A stretch of 64,000 nt of DNA, from IMG/VR virus record IMGVR_UViG_3300010413_000004, positions 52,803-116,802 of that record. One strand, 5' to 3'. Position 1 is the first letter of the stretch. The number at the start of each line of letters is the position of its first letter. The DNA is from a virus. Shown in pieces: positions 1 to 11,177 of the stretch. A program made the translations under genes and the position numbers. The notes beneath the pieces are model-generated. The model saw only the letters and a list, made by a program, of their open reading frames with translations. It was not told the DNA's origin and ran no database searches.

Positions 1-1
1 T

Positions 2-3000
2 TTGCAAGGATATATAACGAAGCCTAGTTGGTGGGATGCTCAATACTTGAATGATGATTCTAATAAGTGGGGCGATCGTACGTGGAAATACAAACATGGA
101 TTTGAATTGGTATCGACAAATGCCACAGAAGACTATATTGAGATTTTGGGAGACTTCAGAGAAGTATTCGCACCAACTCTAACAGTCCCTGCAGAGATGA
201 CAGGAAGTCCAAGTTCCTTCACTTTTACAGCAACGACTACAGATACCATCACTGGTGTTACGATCGGTGGTGTTGGAACGGCTGTATTGAATGTAAGTGG
301 AAACGTTACTAACAAATATGCAGTGGGCCGTAAACTGTCTGTGGTATCTTCATCGAATACAGTAACGAAGTTGGTAACCGTTAAGAGTAGAAGTTTCTCG
401 TCCACTCTAAACACAACTTACATTGTTGTTGAAGAAGCAATCGATTCTTCAACTGGAATTGATTTCGTTGGTACAATTTACGATCCTACAACAAATCGCC
501 TACGTGTAGATGTTACACAAAACCTAACAACGTCAGGTTGGACAGGTCGAGTATTAATCGCATATGGTATGTGGGAAAATATTCGTGTCGGTATTATCCC
601 AGCAGGAGAAACTTATTCCAATGGTATAACGAGCATCACTGGTAATCCTGCAACCGATAGTGCAACGTATAATCTACCAGTACCAATAATTCCAACTTAT
701 AATTACTTCAGTGTTAATGTGAGTAATGGCTCAGTGAGTTCTGATGGTGGTACAACAATATATTATTCAGATGATGTTCTTCCTCCTTACTGGGACTATA
801 CTGTGCAGTATGGTATTACTCCTCTGGCTATCGATTTAGTTGTTCGTTCTGTATTCCTTGCTTATGCTACCGAAATCGTTTCACCTGGTGCTGCATTTGT
901 ATTCGGTGATGCGGGCACAGTCGAATGGGAATGGAGAAATTCATCTCAGTACCTATACGATTTGCTGACTGTGTCATTCAGACTGGATCCTATTGCCTTC
1001 ATGTCTGATACGTTTGGTGCTGAAATAATTACTGTCAATGGACTGGAAGTTGACTTGGATAAAGAAAACGTTCCAAGTCACACAAGAACAACCTTCCATG
1101 GTGAAATTATTAATGATGCGCCTTATTTGACAGATAGTATTAATCAGTGGTATGTTGATTACAACAGATTCTCTGGATTGGACGTAAGCTCCTCAGATTT
1201 CCGTAACATGTGGACGCAGTGGACTGCTCCACTAACATATCAGTTTTCTTCTTTCATTGACACACCTTCATTGAGTGTCGGTCATCGTTACATTGATATA
1301 ACCAGTAATGATTACTCGCTAATAGCTAAAAAGTCTCCTGGTACAGAAGATTATTGGTTGGATGCATTCAATATATCATTTGCGAACGTTCCTCCAAAAG
1401 TGGTTCGTTACAATAATCAGTTGGATTGGAGAGTATCCATCAACACGAACTTGGATATTAGTAGAACAATAGAGTATTACGATGTTCGTAATTATCAATT
1501 CTACGCCGATCCTACCACTGACATATGTACGTTATACACATGGGAAATTGTAGACGCCTCTCTAATTAACAAGACATTTTCCGTCTCAGGTGACCAAACA
1601 CTTGTGTTTGCTGCGGGTCGCACATTTGCAGTAACAAATTCAACAGACAACGATGGTACATATACTGTAAAATCATCATCATATGATGTAGTATCTGATG
1701 CTACGATCATCGAGGTAGATGAGTCTTTGACGAGTTCATTCGTAACAGGATTTATTACTGCAAACTATAGAACTATTCCATGGTCAACAGGTGACGGAAT
1801 TTATCTATCGTCAACAGAAACTCTACCGATCCCTTTACTTGGTGACACTGTTAACGGTTTGACAAAATACTTCATCATTGTTGAGAGTGATACAACATTT
1901 AAGTTAGCTAGAACTTACCAAGACGCAATTGACGGTACAGCTATCGATCTTCTAACACCTGGTAAACGAGATCACTATATTGGGCAGGTTATCAATACAT
2001 TTAATGTAATAGATGGTCAGCAAAATATATTGTGGCGCCACTACGAGCTTGATACACAAAACGTACTTTCGTTTAATACACCCCATGATGTTCAAGGATT
2101 GCAAACAGTAATCAACATCATTGATGGTTACAGCAAGAAGAGATATGAAGAGGGTTGGAGAATCAACGATGAAAATAGCCAACTCGATCCTGTGTCTGGC
2201 CAAATCGTAACATGGCAGAGTGAAATAGAGCGATTTCTAACGAATGCGTTTAATCAGCGTGATCGTCGGTATGTTGTCACTAATCGTCACGAAGCAACAG
2301 TTGACGTTTTAACAAACGAGTGGACATTCGTTGATACGTCGGCTCAATATGTAACAGGCGATCGTGTGACAGTATTCTCCTCGAATGGTGCATACCCAAC
2401 CCCTATCGTTCGAGGCGTGTGGTATTACATTATTCGTGATACAGCCGATACGTTTAGATTAGCAGCATCATTGAGCGATGCTAACTCAGGAATTGAAATT
2501 AACGTTACAGATGCAACAAGTGTTGATAAGTTGTACATTACTTCGGCTTCTGAGAGTACTCCAATTTCATCACATGAGATTAATCCAATCAGACATGCTA
2601 TCTGGTTTAAACCTGCTCGTGGCATTGTGTCAAATGTCGTTGAGGGTCCAACCGAAGATGTAAGAGCGACTCAATTAATTTTCGATCAGTATGGTCGTCG
2701 TCTAGGTTCTGATACTTTACGAATCTTCCGTGAAGACACAAGAACTGCAATTAAGATGTTAGACAATATCGCAAATGATGTAAAACCATATAGCACCGAC
2801 CCACGTGATAATATTCATATGGGAGGGGCACATTTGTTTGTTGATTCATACGAGCAAGTGTTGAAGTTCGAAGATTACACAAGCGATGGTACTCTCATTT
2901 ACGATCCATTTATTGGTTTGAATCTAACCAAGTTTGAAATGTTGTTCAACCGCGATCTCAACTTTACGGGACGACCAAATGTTGGTGGTTACTACTTGGA

Positions 3001-6000
3001 AACGTTCCACAACCAAGAGCTAGAACTCAAGCGTAACATCGAGGCGGGGGTTGAAGACTTGCGTACAATGTACGATACGTATAGCGTACTAGAATCTTCT
3101 GACTTAGTATCACAAGCTCGAAAAGTATTGGGGTATGAAGGGCCAGCGGATTACCTACGAGACATTAACGTTAATGATAAATCGCAGTTCCTATTCTGGA
3201 AGGGAATGATACAACACAAAGGTTCCATAAATGCTGTTAACGCATTTATAAATTCTCATCGTTTTATTGAAGCTAACGTTGACGAATATTGGGCGTATAA
3301 AGTTGCATCATTTGGTTCGGCCAAGGAGAAAGAATATCCTGAACTGTATGTCACAGCTAACGATACGTTGGCGAATGACATTCGTCTTCAATTTACTAGT
3401 GATTTGGAGTCTCCTGATAGCACATTTATTGCTATCAGTGCATATGACGATCAACGTTGGTTCAACCAACCAGATCAGCTCCAGACACTATCTGACAATA
3501 ACAACACGCTATACTTTGATATTGTAGCGGACAACATGATTCCCGTCACAGTATCTTCGATTACGGGCTCTCCTGTTACACCAACTTCACCAGTAGACAA
3601 TCAGGGATTGGTGCTGGATGGCAACTTGTATGGAAGTCCACAAGCTGATGGAAACCATTATTTCTATCGTTGGAATAGTGTGTCGTCTGTGTGGGATCAG
3701 CACGGTTCGTGGGTAGCAGGTAACAATCCAGTTATCCGACATGACTTTGATGCAGATACTGTTTCATTGACGGTTCGTCGTTATGCAGAAGGTACGAAAA
3801 AATCGTATGCTGCTGCAGCTATAATAACATTAGCAGAAGAGTACATTCCGTTTACAAATAGTATTGAAGTGTTTAGACAGGGTCAGAAGTTGATCGCTGG
3901 AGTAGATTATAACGAAGTCCCTCCAGTAAGTGGATCGTTAACGTCTAGTAGCATTACATTAACTAACCCAACATCTTTGGGATCTCCTGATAATGTTGAA
4001 ATTGTATACACTACAGCAACGCTGATCAGAGGTATACACTTTGAGATGATTAACTCAAACATAATTCGTATTCTATTCCCAGCTCTTGTGAGTAGTACTT
4101 ACATCGACTTGAAAGTGTGGGGCTTGGATATTGATAAGGGAGCATTAGCTCCAGCTAAACTTATCGATAAGAAAGCTGAAGTAGTATTAACGACCATCCC
4201 AATGTGGGATCCAGCGCGAGGTTATCACTATCCTACAGCGTTCCAAAACGTTGATTTGGCGAATGACGTCGATCCAGCGAGGTATTCAGTTACGCCTCAG
4301 CAGAAGCAATCTGCGACGTTAGGTCATCCAGTGTTTGATCCATGGGGCAGCAAACAAGTCGGCAATACATGGTTGAATACATTTGATTTGAGTTACGTAC
4401 CTTATTATGATGAGCACATTATAACCAGTGTCGAAGATAGATTGCGCCAGTGGGGCCGACTATCAGATTGGTCCGACGTTGAGTTGTATGAGTGGATTAA
4501 ATCAGACGTACCCCCTGATCAATACGATACGATTGCTGCAATAGAAGAAGGTGATGCAACTATTGCTGAAAGTAAGCGTAAGTCAGGTAGAGCAAAGCAG
4601 ACACTATTTAAGAATGGTGGTGCATCTACTGAGGTACGAGCATTGACTAATACTGCGACTACTGGTCAAACAATAACTGGAAGTACGTCATTCAAAGATA
4701 CGAATGCTACGTTTATCAGTGATGAAGTTACTGTTGGTGACATTATTCGATTAACTGGTAGCAATACTGGCGATTGGAGAATAACAAGTGTGAGCGACAC
4801 AGAAGTAGTGTTGGATGCTACCGTACCGTTAGTTGGTGATACAAACATTTCTTACACAATATACAAGCCTATATGGACAATGATGCAAAATGTGTATGAT
4901 AAGCATGATGTTGTCATTTCGGGAACATTTGTCAGCAACGGGGTATATTCTTTTGTTACGAATATACCTGTTGGTGAGACGGTGAATGTATACGTGAACG
5001 GAATATTGTCACAAGAGAATGTTGTGGTGACTTCATCTCCTATTTCAGTAACATGCACAGAGAATGATATAGTGATATTTGCCAATCTACTACCAACCGA
5101 AGCTGAAATTACAGCTGGAGAGGCTGATGGTACTTTACTATATGACTACGAGTACACGACAGATATTGAAATTGACAAATTTGGAACATCACAAACAGTA
5201 TACTACTTCTGGGTTCGTCAAAAGAGCACTAAGGTTCAAGGCAAAAATCGAACGATGTCAAGCAAAGATACTGAAGCTGCTCTCAAGATAATTCCTTCGC
5301 CTTATATGTTCTTCCAGAAGACTATGGACAGCAACTGGCATCAGTATACGCAATCGTTTACATATGCTCCATCAGTATCGCCTTTGCCTGCATCAACTAC
5401 GTTTACAGTTGACCACATCATCCTATCGAATGTTGTTACAGTAACTATTGATGGGGTGGCTGTACCTGCTAATATCATCACAGTAGATGTTGACAACTAC
5501 ACGTTTAGTCTACCAACATCTCAACTATCTGTTGGTCAAATAGTTAAAATCGAGTATACTGGTTTGAATTATACTGAAAATAAAGATTTGCCAAGCAGAT
5601 TTGTACAGTCCGTCGTTCGAGGATTGCGTGGTTGGATAGATGATGACCGCCGATACACTGTACGGTTTACACGCGATTTTACTCTTCGTGATGATCTGAA
5701 TAAAGGAACATCATCTCTTGATCTCAAGAATAAACACGAAGAGTGGATAATGTTCCGGGAGCGTCAGCCATATCACATCGATCGTGTGCTTTGGGATAAA
5801 GTCACTGAAGCTATGGTTGGTTACAAAACATTGATAGATGGAACTATAGAACGAGTGCCATCATATGAAAGAGAACTGTATGATAGCAAATATGGTACTG
5901 ATACGCGTTATGGCTTAGGTGACAACCAAGCGATTGTTGATGGAAGTATGGCTCTAGACACTATTATTGCTGATTTGGAAAATCCAGATAATGTGTTCCA

Positions 6001-6238
6001 CCCAGTTGATATCAACACGTTCTTTGAGCAGCACAATTTTGATACAGATGCAGCAATAATTGAATCAATGGATGTGATTTACAACACGTTTGCGTACACT
6101 CATGTTAATAGAATGATGTTTTCTGTGCTACACGATGCTTTGTCACTCAAAACTAAATACCCCGACATACTGAAAACGTCGATGGTTTCGTTAAACGGCA
6201 TTAAGCCACTCCAAATATCAGGTATTTTTGATGACTAG
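2..6238 (+). CDS. Very large virion/tail structural protein (5'-truncated)
   Basis: The reading frame is open to the left window edge, so the TTG at base 2 is probably not the true start and the protein is longer than the 2078 residues seen. The sequence is beta-rich, Thr/Ser/Asp-rich and Cys-poor, as in phage tail or baseplate proteins. At least one segment (about residues 520-590) carries the same repeat found many times in the next gene: GDQT, then AGRTF, then NDGTYTV. Similar but more diverged stretches occur near residues 80-165 and 1555-1620. It ends in TAG followed directly by TAA, and overlaps the next gene by 8 bases. I do not recognise a named family; a virion role is inferred from size, composition and neighbours. 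Confidence 0.75.
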   Translation: MQGYITKPSWWDAQYLNDDSNKWGDRTWKYKHGFELVSTNATEDYIEILGDFREVFAPTLTVPAEMTGSPSSFTFTATTTDTITGVTIGGVGTAVLNVSGNVTNKYAVGRKLSVVSSSNTVTKLVTVKSRSFSSTLNTTYIVVEEAIDSSTGIDFVGTIYDPTTNRLRVDVTQNLTTSGWTGRVLIAYGMWENIRVGIIPAGETYSNGITSITGNPATDSATYNLPVPIIPTYNYFSVNVSNGSVSSDGGTTIYYSDDVLPPYWDYTVQYGITPLAIDLVVRSVFLAYATEIVSPGAAFVFGDAGTVEWEWRNSSQYLYDLLTVSFRLDPIAFMSDTFGAEIITVNGLEVDLDKENVPSHTRTTFHGEIINDAPYLTDSINQWYVDYNRFSGLDVSSSDFRNMWTQWTAPLTYQFSSFIDTPSLSVGHRYIDITSNDYSLIAKKSPGTEDYWLDAFNISFANVPPKVVRYNNQLDWRVSINTNLDISRTIEYYDVRNYQFYADPTTDICTLYTWEIVDASLINKTFSVSGDQTLVFAAGRTFAVTNSTDNDGTYTVKSSSYDVVSDATIIEVDESLTSSFVTGFITANYRTIPWSTGDGIYLSSTETLPIPLLGDTVNGLTKYFIIVESDTTFKLARTYQDAIDGTAIDLLTPGKRDHYIGQVINTFNVIDGQQNILWRHYELDTQNVLSFNTPHDVQGLQTVINIIDGYSKKRYEEGWRINDENSQLDPVSGQIVTWQSEIERFLTNAFNQRDRRYVVTNRHEATVDVLTNEWTFVDTSAQYVTGDRVTVFSSNGAYPTPIVRGVWYYIIRDTADTFRLAASLSDANSGIEINVTDATSVDKLYITSASESTPISSHEINPIRHAIWFKPARGIVSNVVEGPTEDVRATQLIFDQYGRRLGSDTLRIFREDTRTAIKMLDNIANDVKPYSTDPRDNIHMGGAHLFVDSYEQVLKFEDYTSDGTLIYDPFIGLNLTKFEMLFNRDLNFTGRPNVGGYYLETFHNQELELKRNIEAGVEDLRTMYDTYSVLESSDLVSQARKVLGYEGPADYLRDINVNDKSQFLFWKGMIQHKGSINAVNAFINSHRFIEANVDEYWAYKVASFGSAKEKEYPELYVTANDTLANDIRLQFTSDLESPDSTFIAISAYDDQRWFNQPDQLQTLSDNNNTLYFDIVADNMIPVTVSSITGSPVTPTSPVDNQGLVLDGNLYGSPQADGNHYFYRWNSVSSVWDQHGSWVAGNNPVIRHDFDADTVSLTVRRYAEGTKKSYAAAAIITLAEEYIPFTNSIEVFRQGQKLIAGVDYNEVPPVSGSLTSSSITLTNPTSLGSPDNVEIVYTTATLIRGIHFEMINSNIIRILFPALVSSTYIDLKVWGLDIDKGALAPAKLIDKKAEVVLTTIPMWDPARGYHYPTAFQNVDLANDVDPARYSVTPQQKQSATLGHPVFDPWGSKQVGNTWLNTFDLSYVPYYDEHIITSVEDRLRQWGRLSDWSDVELYEWIKSDVPPDQYDTIAAIEEGDATIAESKRKSGRAKQTLFKNGGASTEVRALTNTATTGQTITGSTSFKDTNATFISDEVTVGDIIRLTGSNTGDWRITSVSDTEVVLDATVPLVGDTNISYTIYKPIWTMMQNVYDKHDVVISGTFVSNGVYSFVTNIPVGETVNVYVNGILSQENVVVTSSPISVTCTENDIVIFANLLPTEAEITAGEADGTLLYDYEYTTDIEIDKFGTSQTVYYFWVRQKSTKVQGKNRTMSSKDTEAALKIIPSPYMFFQKTMDSNWHQYTQSFTYAPSVSPLPASTTFTVDHIILSNVVTVTIDGVAVPANIITVDVDNYTFSLPTSQLSVGQIVKIEYTGLNYTENKDLPSRFVQSVVRGLRGWIDDDRRYTVRFTRDFTLRDDLNKGTSSLDLKNKHEEWIMFRERQPYHIDRVLWDKVTEAMVGYKTLIDGTIERVPSYERELYDSKYGTDTRYGLGDNQAIVDGSMALDTIIADLENPDNVFHPVDINTFFEQHNFDTDAAIIESMDVIYNTFAYTHVNRMMFSVLHDALSLKTKYPDILKTSMVSLNGIKPLQISGIFDD

Positions 6239-9200
6239 TAACATAAAGACGATCGATCCCGTACAGGGATTGATCGACTATGTCTTAGATATAAAACCAT
6301 ATCATACCAAAATCGTTGAGGTGTTGATAGATCACGTCGGTAGTGATACTGTAAATGTTATCATAGAAGATAGGCAGCAGTTAGATGTTGATATTTTATT
6401 CTTAGACGATTTTTATGAAGTACCACTGTGTGATGATGGTTACGGTACGCGATCGTTTGGAAGCTCGCGTAATTTTCCTATAACGTCTCCAAATCCAGGC
6501 ATATCCATCGAAAACTACCCAGCAATCAATACGACTACAAATGCTGTTATTATTCCTGGAGATGCTTCAGACGATCTTCTAATTGGAGCGTCGATGTATA
6601 TCGTGACGCAATTTGAGGACGCGATTCAAGGTGTTATCATTGGATCTTCAGGAAGTGGTGCTTTCATCTTATCTGGTGATAGAACTGTTGAGTTTAGCGG
6701 TGGATCTCCAACCAAGACGTTTACAGTAACTGACTCCTCGTCAAATGATGGTAGCTATGTAATATCTCACTCTGTTTACAGCCCAGGAACAGATACAACA
6801 GCAATATATGTAACTCAAACTGTATCAGCTTCTTATGATAGTGGGTTCATCATAACAAACGGTAACAATACAGGAACGTTTACAATATCGGCCGTGGAGT
6901 ATTCAGGTGGATCAATCGATTCGTGGTCTGATGTTACTGATCCGACAACTTTTTTGTTAGGAGATAACCCTTACACCACCGTTACCGTAAATGAAACACT
7001 AAATGCTATTCCTACACTATTTGCAAACCAATCTTATGTTGCATTTGCTTCTGTTGATGCCATCGAAATTATTGGTTCGTTATCCTATAGTAACTTTTTA
7101 GCGCGTTACACTTCAAGCCCTGTGGCTTACGAGCAGACGCCTGATGAAGGATATCTAACCAAAACTGTTGTTGGTATTACCCAATCTCAACTAGACGGAG
7201 CGAACGAGCCAATTCCAGGAACAGGAGCCTTTGTTGTACCTGGAAGTGTAAACGACAGTAACGTTTTTGTCGGTCAGACTTTTGAAGTAGTTAATTCACT
7301 CGAAAACAACGGTACATATACGATTGTTGATATAACATATGATTCAGTATTGGACACAACTGAATTTGTTGTAAATGAACCAGTTGGTAACTTAGTTGAT
7401 GGAGAAATCCGACTAAACATACCCGCAAACGTTTTAATAGTTAATGGTGACCACTCTTCCCAGTTTGTACAGGGAACGATTTTTGATATTGTTAGTGGTT
7501 CAATGATTGGAACTTATACTACCATAAAGTCGGAGTACATTCCTCTTGAAGATGTTACGTGGATACGTACACTAGAAGATGTGTTTGGTGGAGATTTTGG
7601 AGATAGTATTCTTGGTGTTACAAGTGGAGGTTCACCATTATTAAGCACGTTTACGGTTGGTGGGGACAAGACGTCCAAATATTATGCAGGCAGCAAATTT
7701 AACATTATTGGATCATCATTCAATGATGGAAAATATACTGTCGCAGCTGCAGGACCAACGTACGATATAATTACAAATACCACCGCCGTTCCTGTTACTG
7801 ATCTAATTAGCTTAACTGCTGATGGTTTCATTTATCCGTTTACATCTGGTTTCATCAAGTATCACGTAATGGGGTATGGTGATACTAGAGGAGTATGTCA
7901 ATATGTCCCAGGTACCACTGTCGCCGTTCAATTTAATGAGAAATTGACGTTCTCTGGTCTGGGATTGGATCTATCTGATGACATTATCGCATACAATTTA
8001 GAAAATTCAGATACATGGGGATTTGATTTACCTGCAAATACGATCTTTGGTTCAACATACCCACTGATTCCTGAGCAGACAACTGCTCCTTCGGCACCAG
8101 AGATAACAGATCTGTGGTTTGATACAACTACTAATACGTTTAGACAATGGAATGGTCGATCCTGGGACCGTGTAGTTCGAGTTTATTGGCACGATACAGT
8201 AAATTCATTATTATACTATCGAACAAAAAATGCTTACGTGGATACTGGGTGGGTACTAGATTTCCCTTCAGTGCCAGGTTATTCGGATGTTATTCCTGCG
8301 TCTAGTTCTATCGGTATTCTTGATTCAAAAGTATATTCAGCCACAGGTGATCCAAATGAAGTGTTCACACTTCCCACGCCAATTCCTTCAGTTGGTTCTC
8401 CTGCAGTATTTGATGCAGGCAATTTGGTAGTTAGAGTCAATGGTTTATCTGCAGCTGCTAACGCGTTAAATTCATCGGAGTTTACTGTAACCAGCCCCAT
8501 ACTTCAAAATGGTGATCTAGTATCAGCATATGTGTATGGTGATGTTGGACCTCGGACGAATGCATTTGTTGGAGTATATAATGCCGTTCCTCATGTAGTG
8601 TATCATCAAAACGTTACAATCGATACAGTTAATAACGCTTTTGTTGTCAATGGTGGTAACTTCATTGATAGATTTGTTCCAGCAAATACATTTACTGGAA
8701 TGGACGCCGACTATGGTCAAATTAAAGGTGAGTGGTTTGCCGATCGTATCGAAATCATCGATGTTAATGGTACGACTGGCGAAATAACTATTCCTGGTGA
8801 TTATGCGTGGCTGTTTACAAATGGGCGCGTATTTAGAGTTCAAAATACCACAACAAACAATAATGATTTTATTGTACAGTCTTCTGTTGCTGGTGGATCT
8901 CCAGTTACGACAACAATCACTGTAAGCAATCCTACTGTGACGGAATCGATTTTTTATAACAGAGGATTGCCTGTTATATCAATTGATAGTGCTACCGATT
9001 CGTTCGTTGTTAATGGTAATGTCGCTCAAGAATTCACATTAGGTCTTATAGTTGCAATATCAAATTCGGCAGTTGGCAACAATGGAAGTTGGGAAGTTGT
9101 GTCAGCGACGTATTCGGATATAAGTGGTCACACAACTGTAACAGTTGCTGGAGACATTCCTGCTGATGATGTTACAGGAAATGCGTTAGTCCAAACACCT

Positions 9201-11120
9201 ATTCCACAAATAATGTCTAGAGATTTGGGATCAATCATAGCAGCAGTATATGATCCAAGTGCAACATCTGGAACCTCAGCATATAATACAGGACAGCCAA
9301 AGACTGTTGTAGTTCCTGATCCAAGTACGTTACCTATCGATCCTACTGTGAACGGAATAACATACGACTGGCTCGGACCGCTCCGTATTGATACAAATAT
9401 GTTGCCTGTTGAAATAACAGACATGACTGTGTTGGATAGATTCGGAGCGTCAAATGAGTTGTTATCTGTTCCGAATAGAATTGCAATCTTGGATACGGAT
9501 GCTACAGCCAATACTTTTACTGTTAATTATACCGATCCAGTAACGGGTGTTCCCATTGATCTTGGTGATACGTTTGGACCAGGATATGTCTTTACTGTGG
9601 TGGACTCATACGCTGATAACAATGCTGACTCTTTCGAATCAAATGATGCGAAGTATGTTGTAACATCAACATATTTTGATTGGTCAGGCTCTCCTGTAAC
9701 AGGGACTGGTAACACAATAATTACTGTTAGCTCAGCCTTTACTGATATTCCACCATTCAGTAGTTTTGATATTGTCGGTATGACAATAGGAGCTGGTAGT
9801 CCGTTTAATGGTAATACAATAACGCTCTTAGGTGATCAGGTAGCGACAATATCCGCATTTCCAAATGGTTTGTTTAAACTAGATCAGCCAATAATTTCAA
9901 CAGATCCACGGTACAACATAATAACAGTAACGAACGTTTCGTTGGTAGGAGGGAACACTGTTCTCACCATTGATGAAAATATTATTGCACCATTGTACAC
10001 GGGAACAATTAATTTTGCTGACGCATCTTATAATGTGGGAATCCCATACGATGAAACCAACATTGGTGGATCGCCTCTGCGCGCGTGGTCTCATGGTGAT
10101 ATTCTTAGAGAAGTATTTGTCATTAACCAATCTTCTGCTGAGAATACAACATCTGCAGCAATAACAGACACCATTGATTTTGGTTGGGGGTCATATTATG
10201 ACATGGTTATTATTGGTACAAATTCTTTAGCTAGTACTGTGTATGTTGCAGGAGATACAACAGCAGTTGTCAACGTGAATGATGTTAGTAGCATAATTGG
10301 CTCTGCTGGCAACGATGGAACTTACGGTATCGTATCCGCGACATACGAAATCGCTTACAACCGAACTGCAATCGTATTGACGCCCACGTTACCTACTGAC
10401 CCAATTGGTTCGCCTGGACTGTATGGCATATTACGAATAGATAATATTGACGTAACAAGTTGGTTCCAGTATCTAATCAAAGAAATGAATGCATCTTCCA
10501 ACACAATTTTGGTTCTTGGTGATGCTACAACGGATATACAGGTGGGCCAGCAAGTTCGAGTTTTGGGAACTAAAGTGAACGATGGTATGTTTACAGTTTC
10601 CGGTGCTCCTGTTTTCGATAACGTTAATGAACAAACAACATTGCCAGTCACAGAATTGGTTAAATATAACGAGAGCACAATTACTGCAATTATAGGAACG
10701 GATACAATTCGAGTACAAGGCAATGCAGCACAGTCACTCGAAGGATCTGATGTCGTGTTCATTTCTTCATCTTTATTTAATGATGGTGTGTATATTGTAG
10801 TTGGTGTATCTTATGATAGCTATTACGATACCAGTGACATTACTGTTAGTGGAGGATCACCACTGTTGAATCCAACAGCCGATGGAACACTGATGTATTA
10901 TCAGCGTGGTGGTTGGACAGAAGCTTGGAGATATCAAGGAATTCATTTGGTATTTGAAGACGCACTTGGTCTTGAGGCAATCGAGAATGTGAGTGCAACC
11001 ATCGTGGCGGACGGTGGGGTGCTATCTAGCTCTTACGACTACCAATTCTGGGACGTTGGTTCATTTGACGAATCATTAGCTACGGTCATTCGACTATACA
11101 GTGGTACATTTTCAGCATAA
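6231..11120 (+). CDS. Very large repeat-containing virion/tail structural protein
   Basis: About 1629 residues. The ATG at 6231 overlaps the upstream stop (ATGACTAG), which favours it over the TTG one codon earlier. From about residue 140 to the C-terminus the protein holds around ten copies of a loose 60-residue beta repeat: a V-x-G-D-x-T opening, an aromatic/Gly turn (for example AGSKF), then N-D-G-x-Y-T-V and a strand ending in a Thr-rich stretch. A WFDTTTNTFRQWNGRSW stretch near residue 630 resembles surface or carbohydrate-contact modules in tail proteins. The repeats are shared with the preceding gene, so both probably belong to one tail or baseplate assembly. No enzymatic motif was seen. 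Confidence 0.75.
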   Translation: MTSNIKTIDPVQGLIDYVLDIKPYHTKIVEVLIDHVGSDTVNVIIEDRQQLDVDILFLDDFYEVPLCDDGYGTRSFGSSRNFPITSPNPGISIENYPAINTTTNAVIIPGDASDDLLIGASMYIVTQFEDAIQGVIIGSSGSGAFILSGDRTVEFSGGSPTKTFTVTDSSSNDGSYVISHSVYSPGTDTTAIYVTQTVSASYDSGFIITNGNNTGTFTISAVEYSGGSIDSWSDVTDPTTFLLGDNPYTTVTVNETLNAIPTLFANQSYVAFASVDAIEIIGSLSYSNFLARYTSSPVAYEQTPDEGYLTKTVVGITQSQLDGANEPIPGTGAFVVPGSVNDSNVFVGQTFEVVNSLENNGTYTIVDITYDSVLDTTEFVVNEPVGNLVDGEIRLNIPANVLIVNGDHSSQFVQGTIFDIVSGSMIGTYTTIKSEYIPLEDVTWIRTLEDVFGGDFGDSILGVTSGGSPLLSTFTVGGDKTSKYYAGSKFNIIGSSFNDGKYTVAAAGPTYDIITNTTAVPVTDLISLTADGFIYPFTSGFIKYHVMGYGDTRGVCQYVPGTTVAVQFNEKLTFSGLGLDLSDDIIAYNLENSDTWGFDLPANTIFGSTYPLIPEQTTAPSAPEITDLWFDTTTNTFRQWNGRSWDRVVRVYWHDTVNSLLYYRTKNAYVDTGWVLDFPSVPGYSDVIPASSSIGILDSKVYSATGDPNEVFTLPTPIPSVGSPAVFDAGNLVVRVNGLSAAANALNSSEFTVTSPILQNGDLVSAYVYGDVGPRTNAFVGVYNAVPHVVYHQNVTIDTVNNAFVVNGGNFIDRFVPANTFTGMDADYGQIKGEWFADRIEIIDVNGTTGEITIPGDYAWLFTNGRVFRVQNTTTNNNDFIVQSSVAGGSPVTTTITVSNPTVTESIFYNRGLPVISIDSATDSFVVNGNVAQEFTLGLIVAISNSAVGNNGSWEVVSATYSDISGHTTVTVAGDIPADDVTGNALVQTPIPQIMSRDLGSIIAAVYDPSATSGTSAYNTGQPKTVVVPDPSTLPIDPTVNGITYDWLGPLRIDTNMLPVEITDMTVLDRFGASNELLSVPNRIAILDTDATANTFTVNYTDPVTGVPIDLGDTFGPGYVFTVVDSYADNNADSFESNDAKYVVTSTYFDWSGSPVTGTGNTIITVSSAFTDIPPFSSFDIVGMTIGAGSPFNGNTITLLGDQVATISAFPNGLFKLDQPIISTDPRYNIITVTNVSLVGGNTVLTIDENIIAPLYTGTINFADASYNVGIPYDETNIGGSPLRAWSHGDILREVFVINQSSAENTTSAAITDTIDFGWGSYYDMVIIGTNSLASTVYVAGDTTAVVNVNDVSSIIGSAGNDGTYGIVSATYEIAYNRTAIVLTPTLPTDPIGSPGLYGILRIDNIDVTSWFQYLIKEMNASSNTILVLGDATTDIQVGQQVRVLGTKVNDGMFTVSGAPVFDNVNEQTTLPVTELVKYNESTITAIIGTDTIRVQGNAAQSLEGSDVVFISSSLFNDGVYIVVGVSYDSYYDTSDITVSGGSPLLNPTADGTLMYYQRGGWTEAWRYQGIHLVFEDALGLEAIENVSATIVADGGVLSSSYDYQFWDVGSFDESLATVIRLYSGTFSA

Positions 11121-11134
11121 TTAACAGCTTAAAA

Positions 11135-11142
11135 TATAAATA
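11135..11142 (+). promoter_or_regulatory. T4-like late promoter box TATAAATA
   Basis: An exact TATAAATA octamer lies just after the stop of the large structural gene and about 35 bases before the GTG of the next gene. It matches the gp55-dependent late promoter consensus of T4-type phages and would drive the small protein at 11178 and the structural gene at 11451. Confidence 0.6.
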
Positions 11143-11177
11143 CAGCCAACAATTTAGTTTTCGAGGTAGAAGTAACA

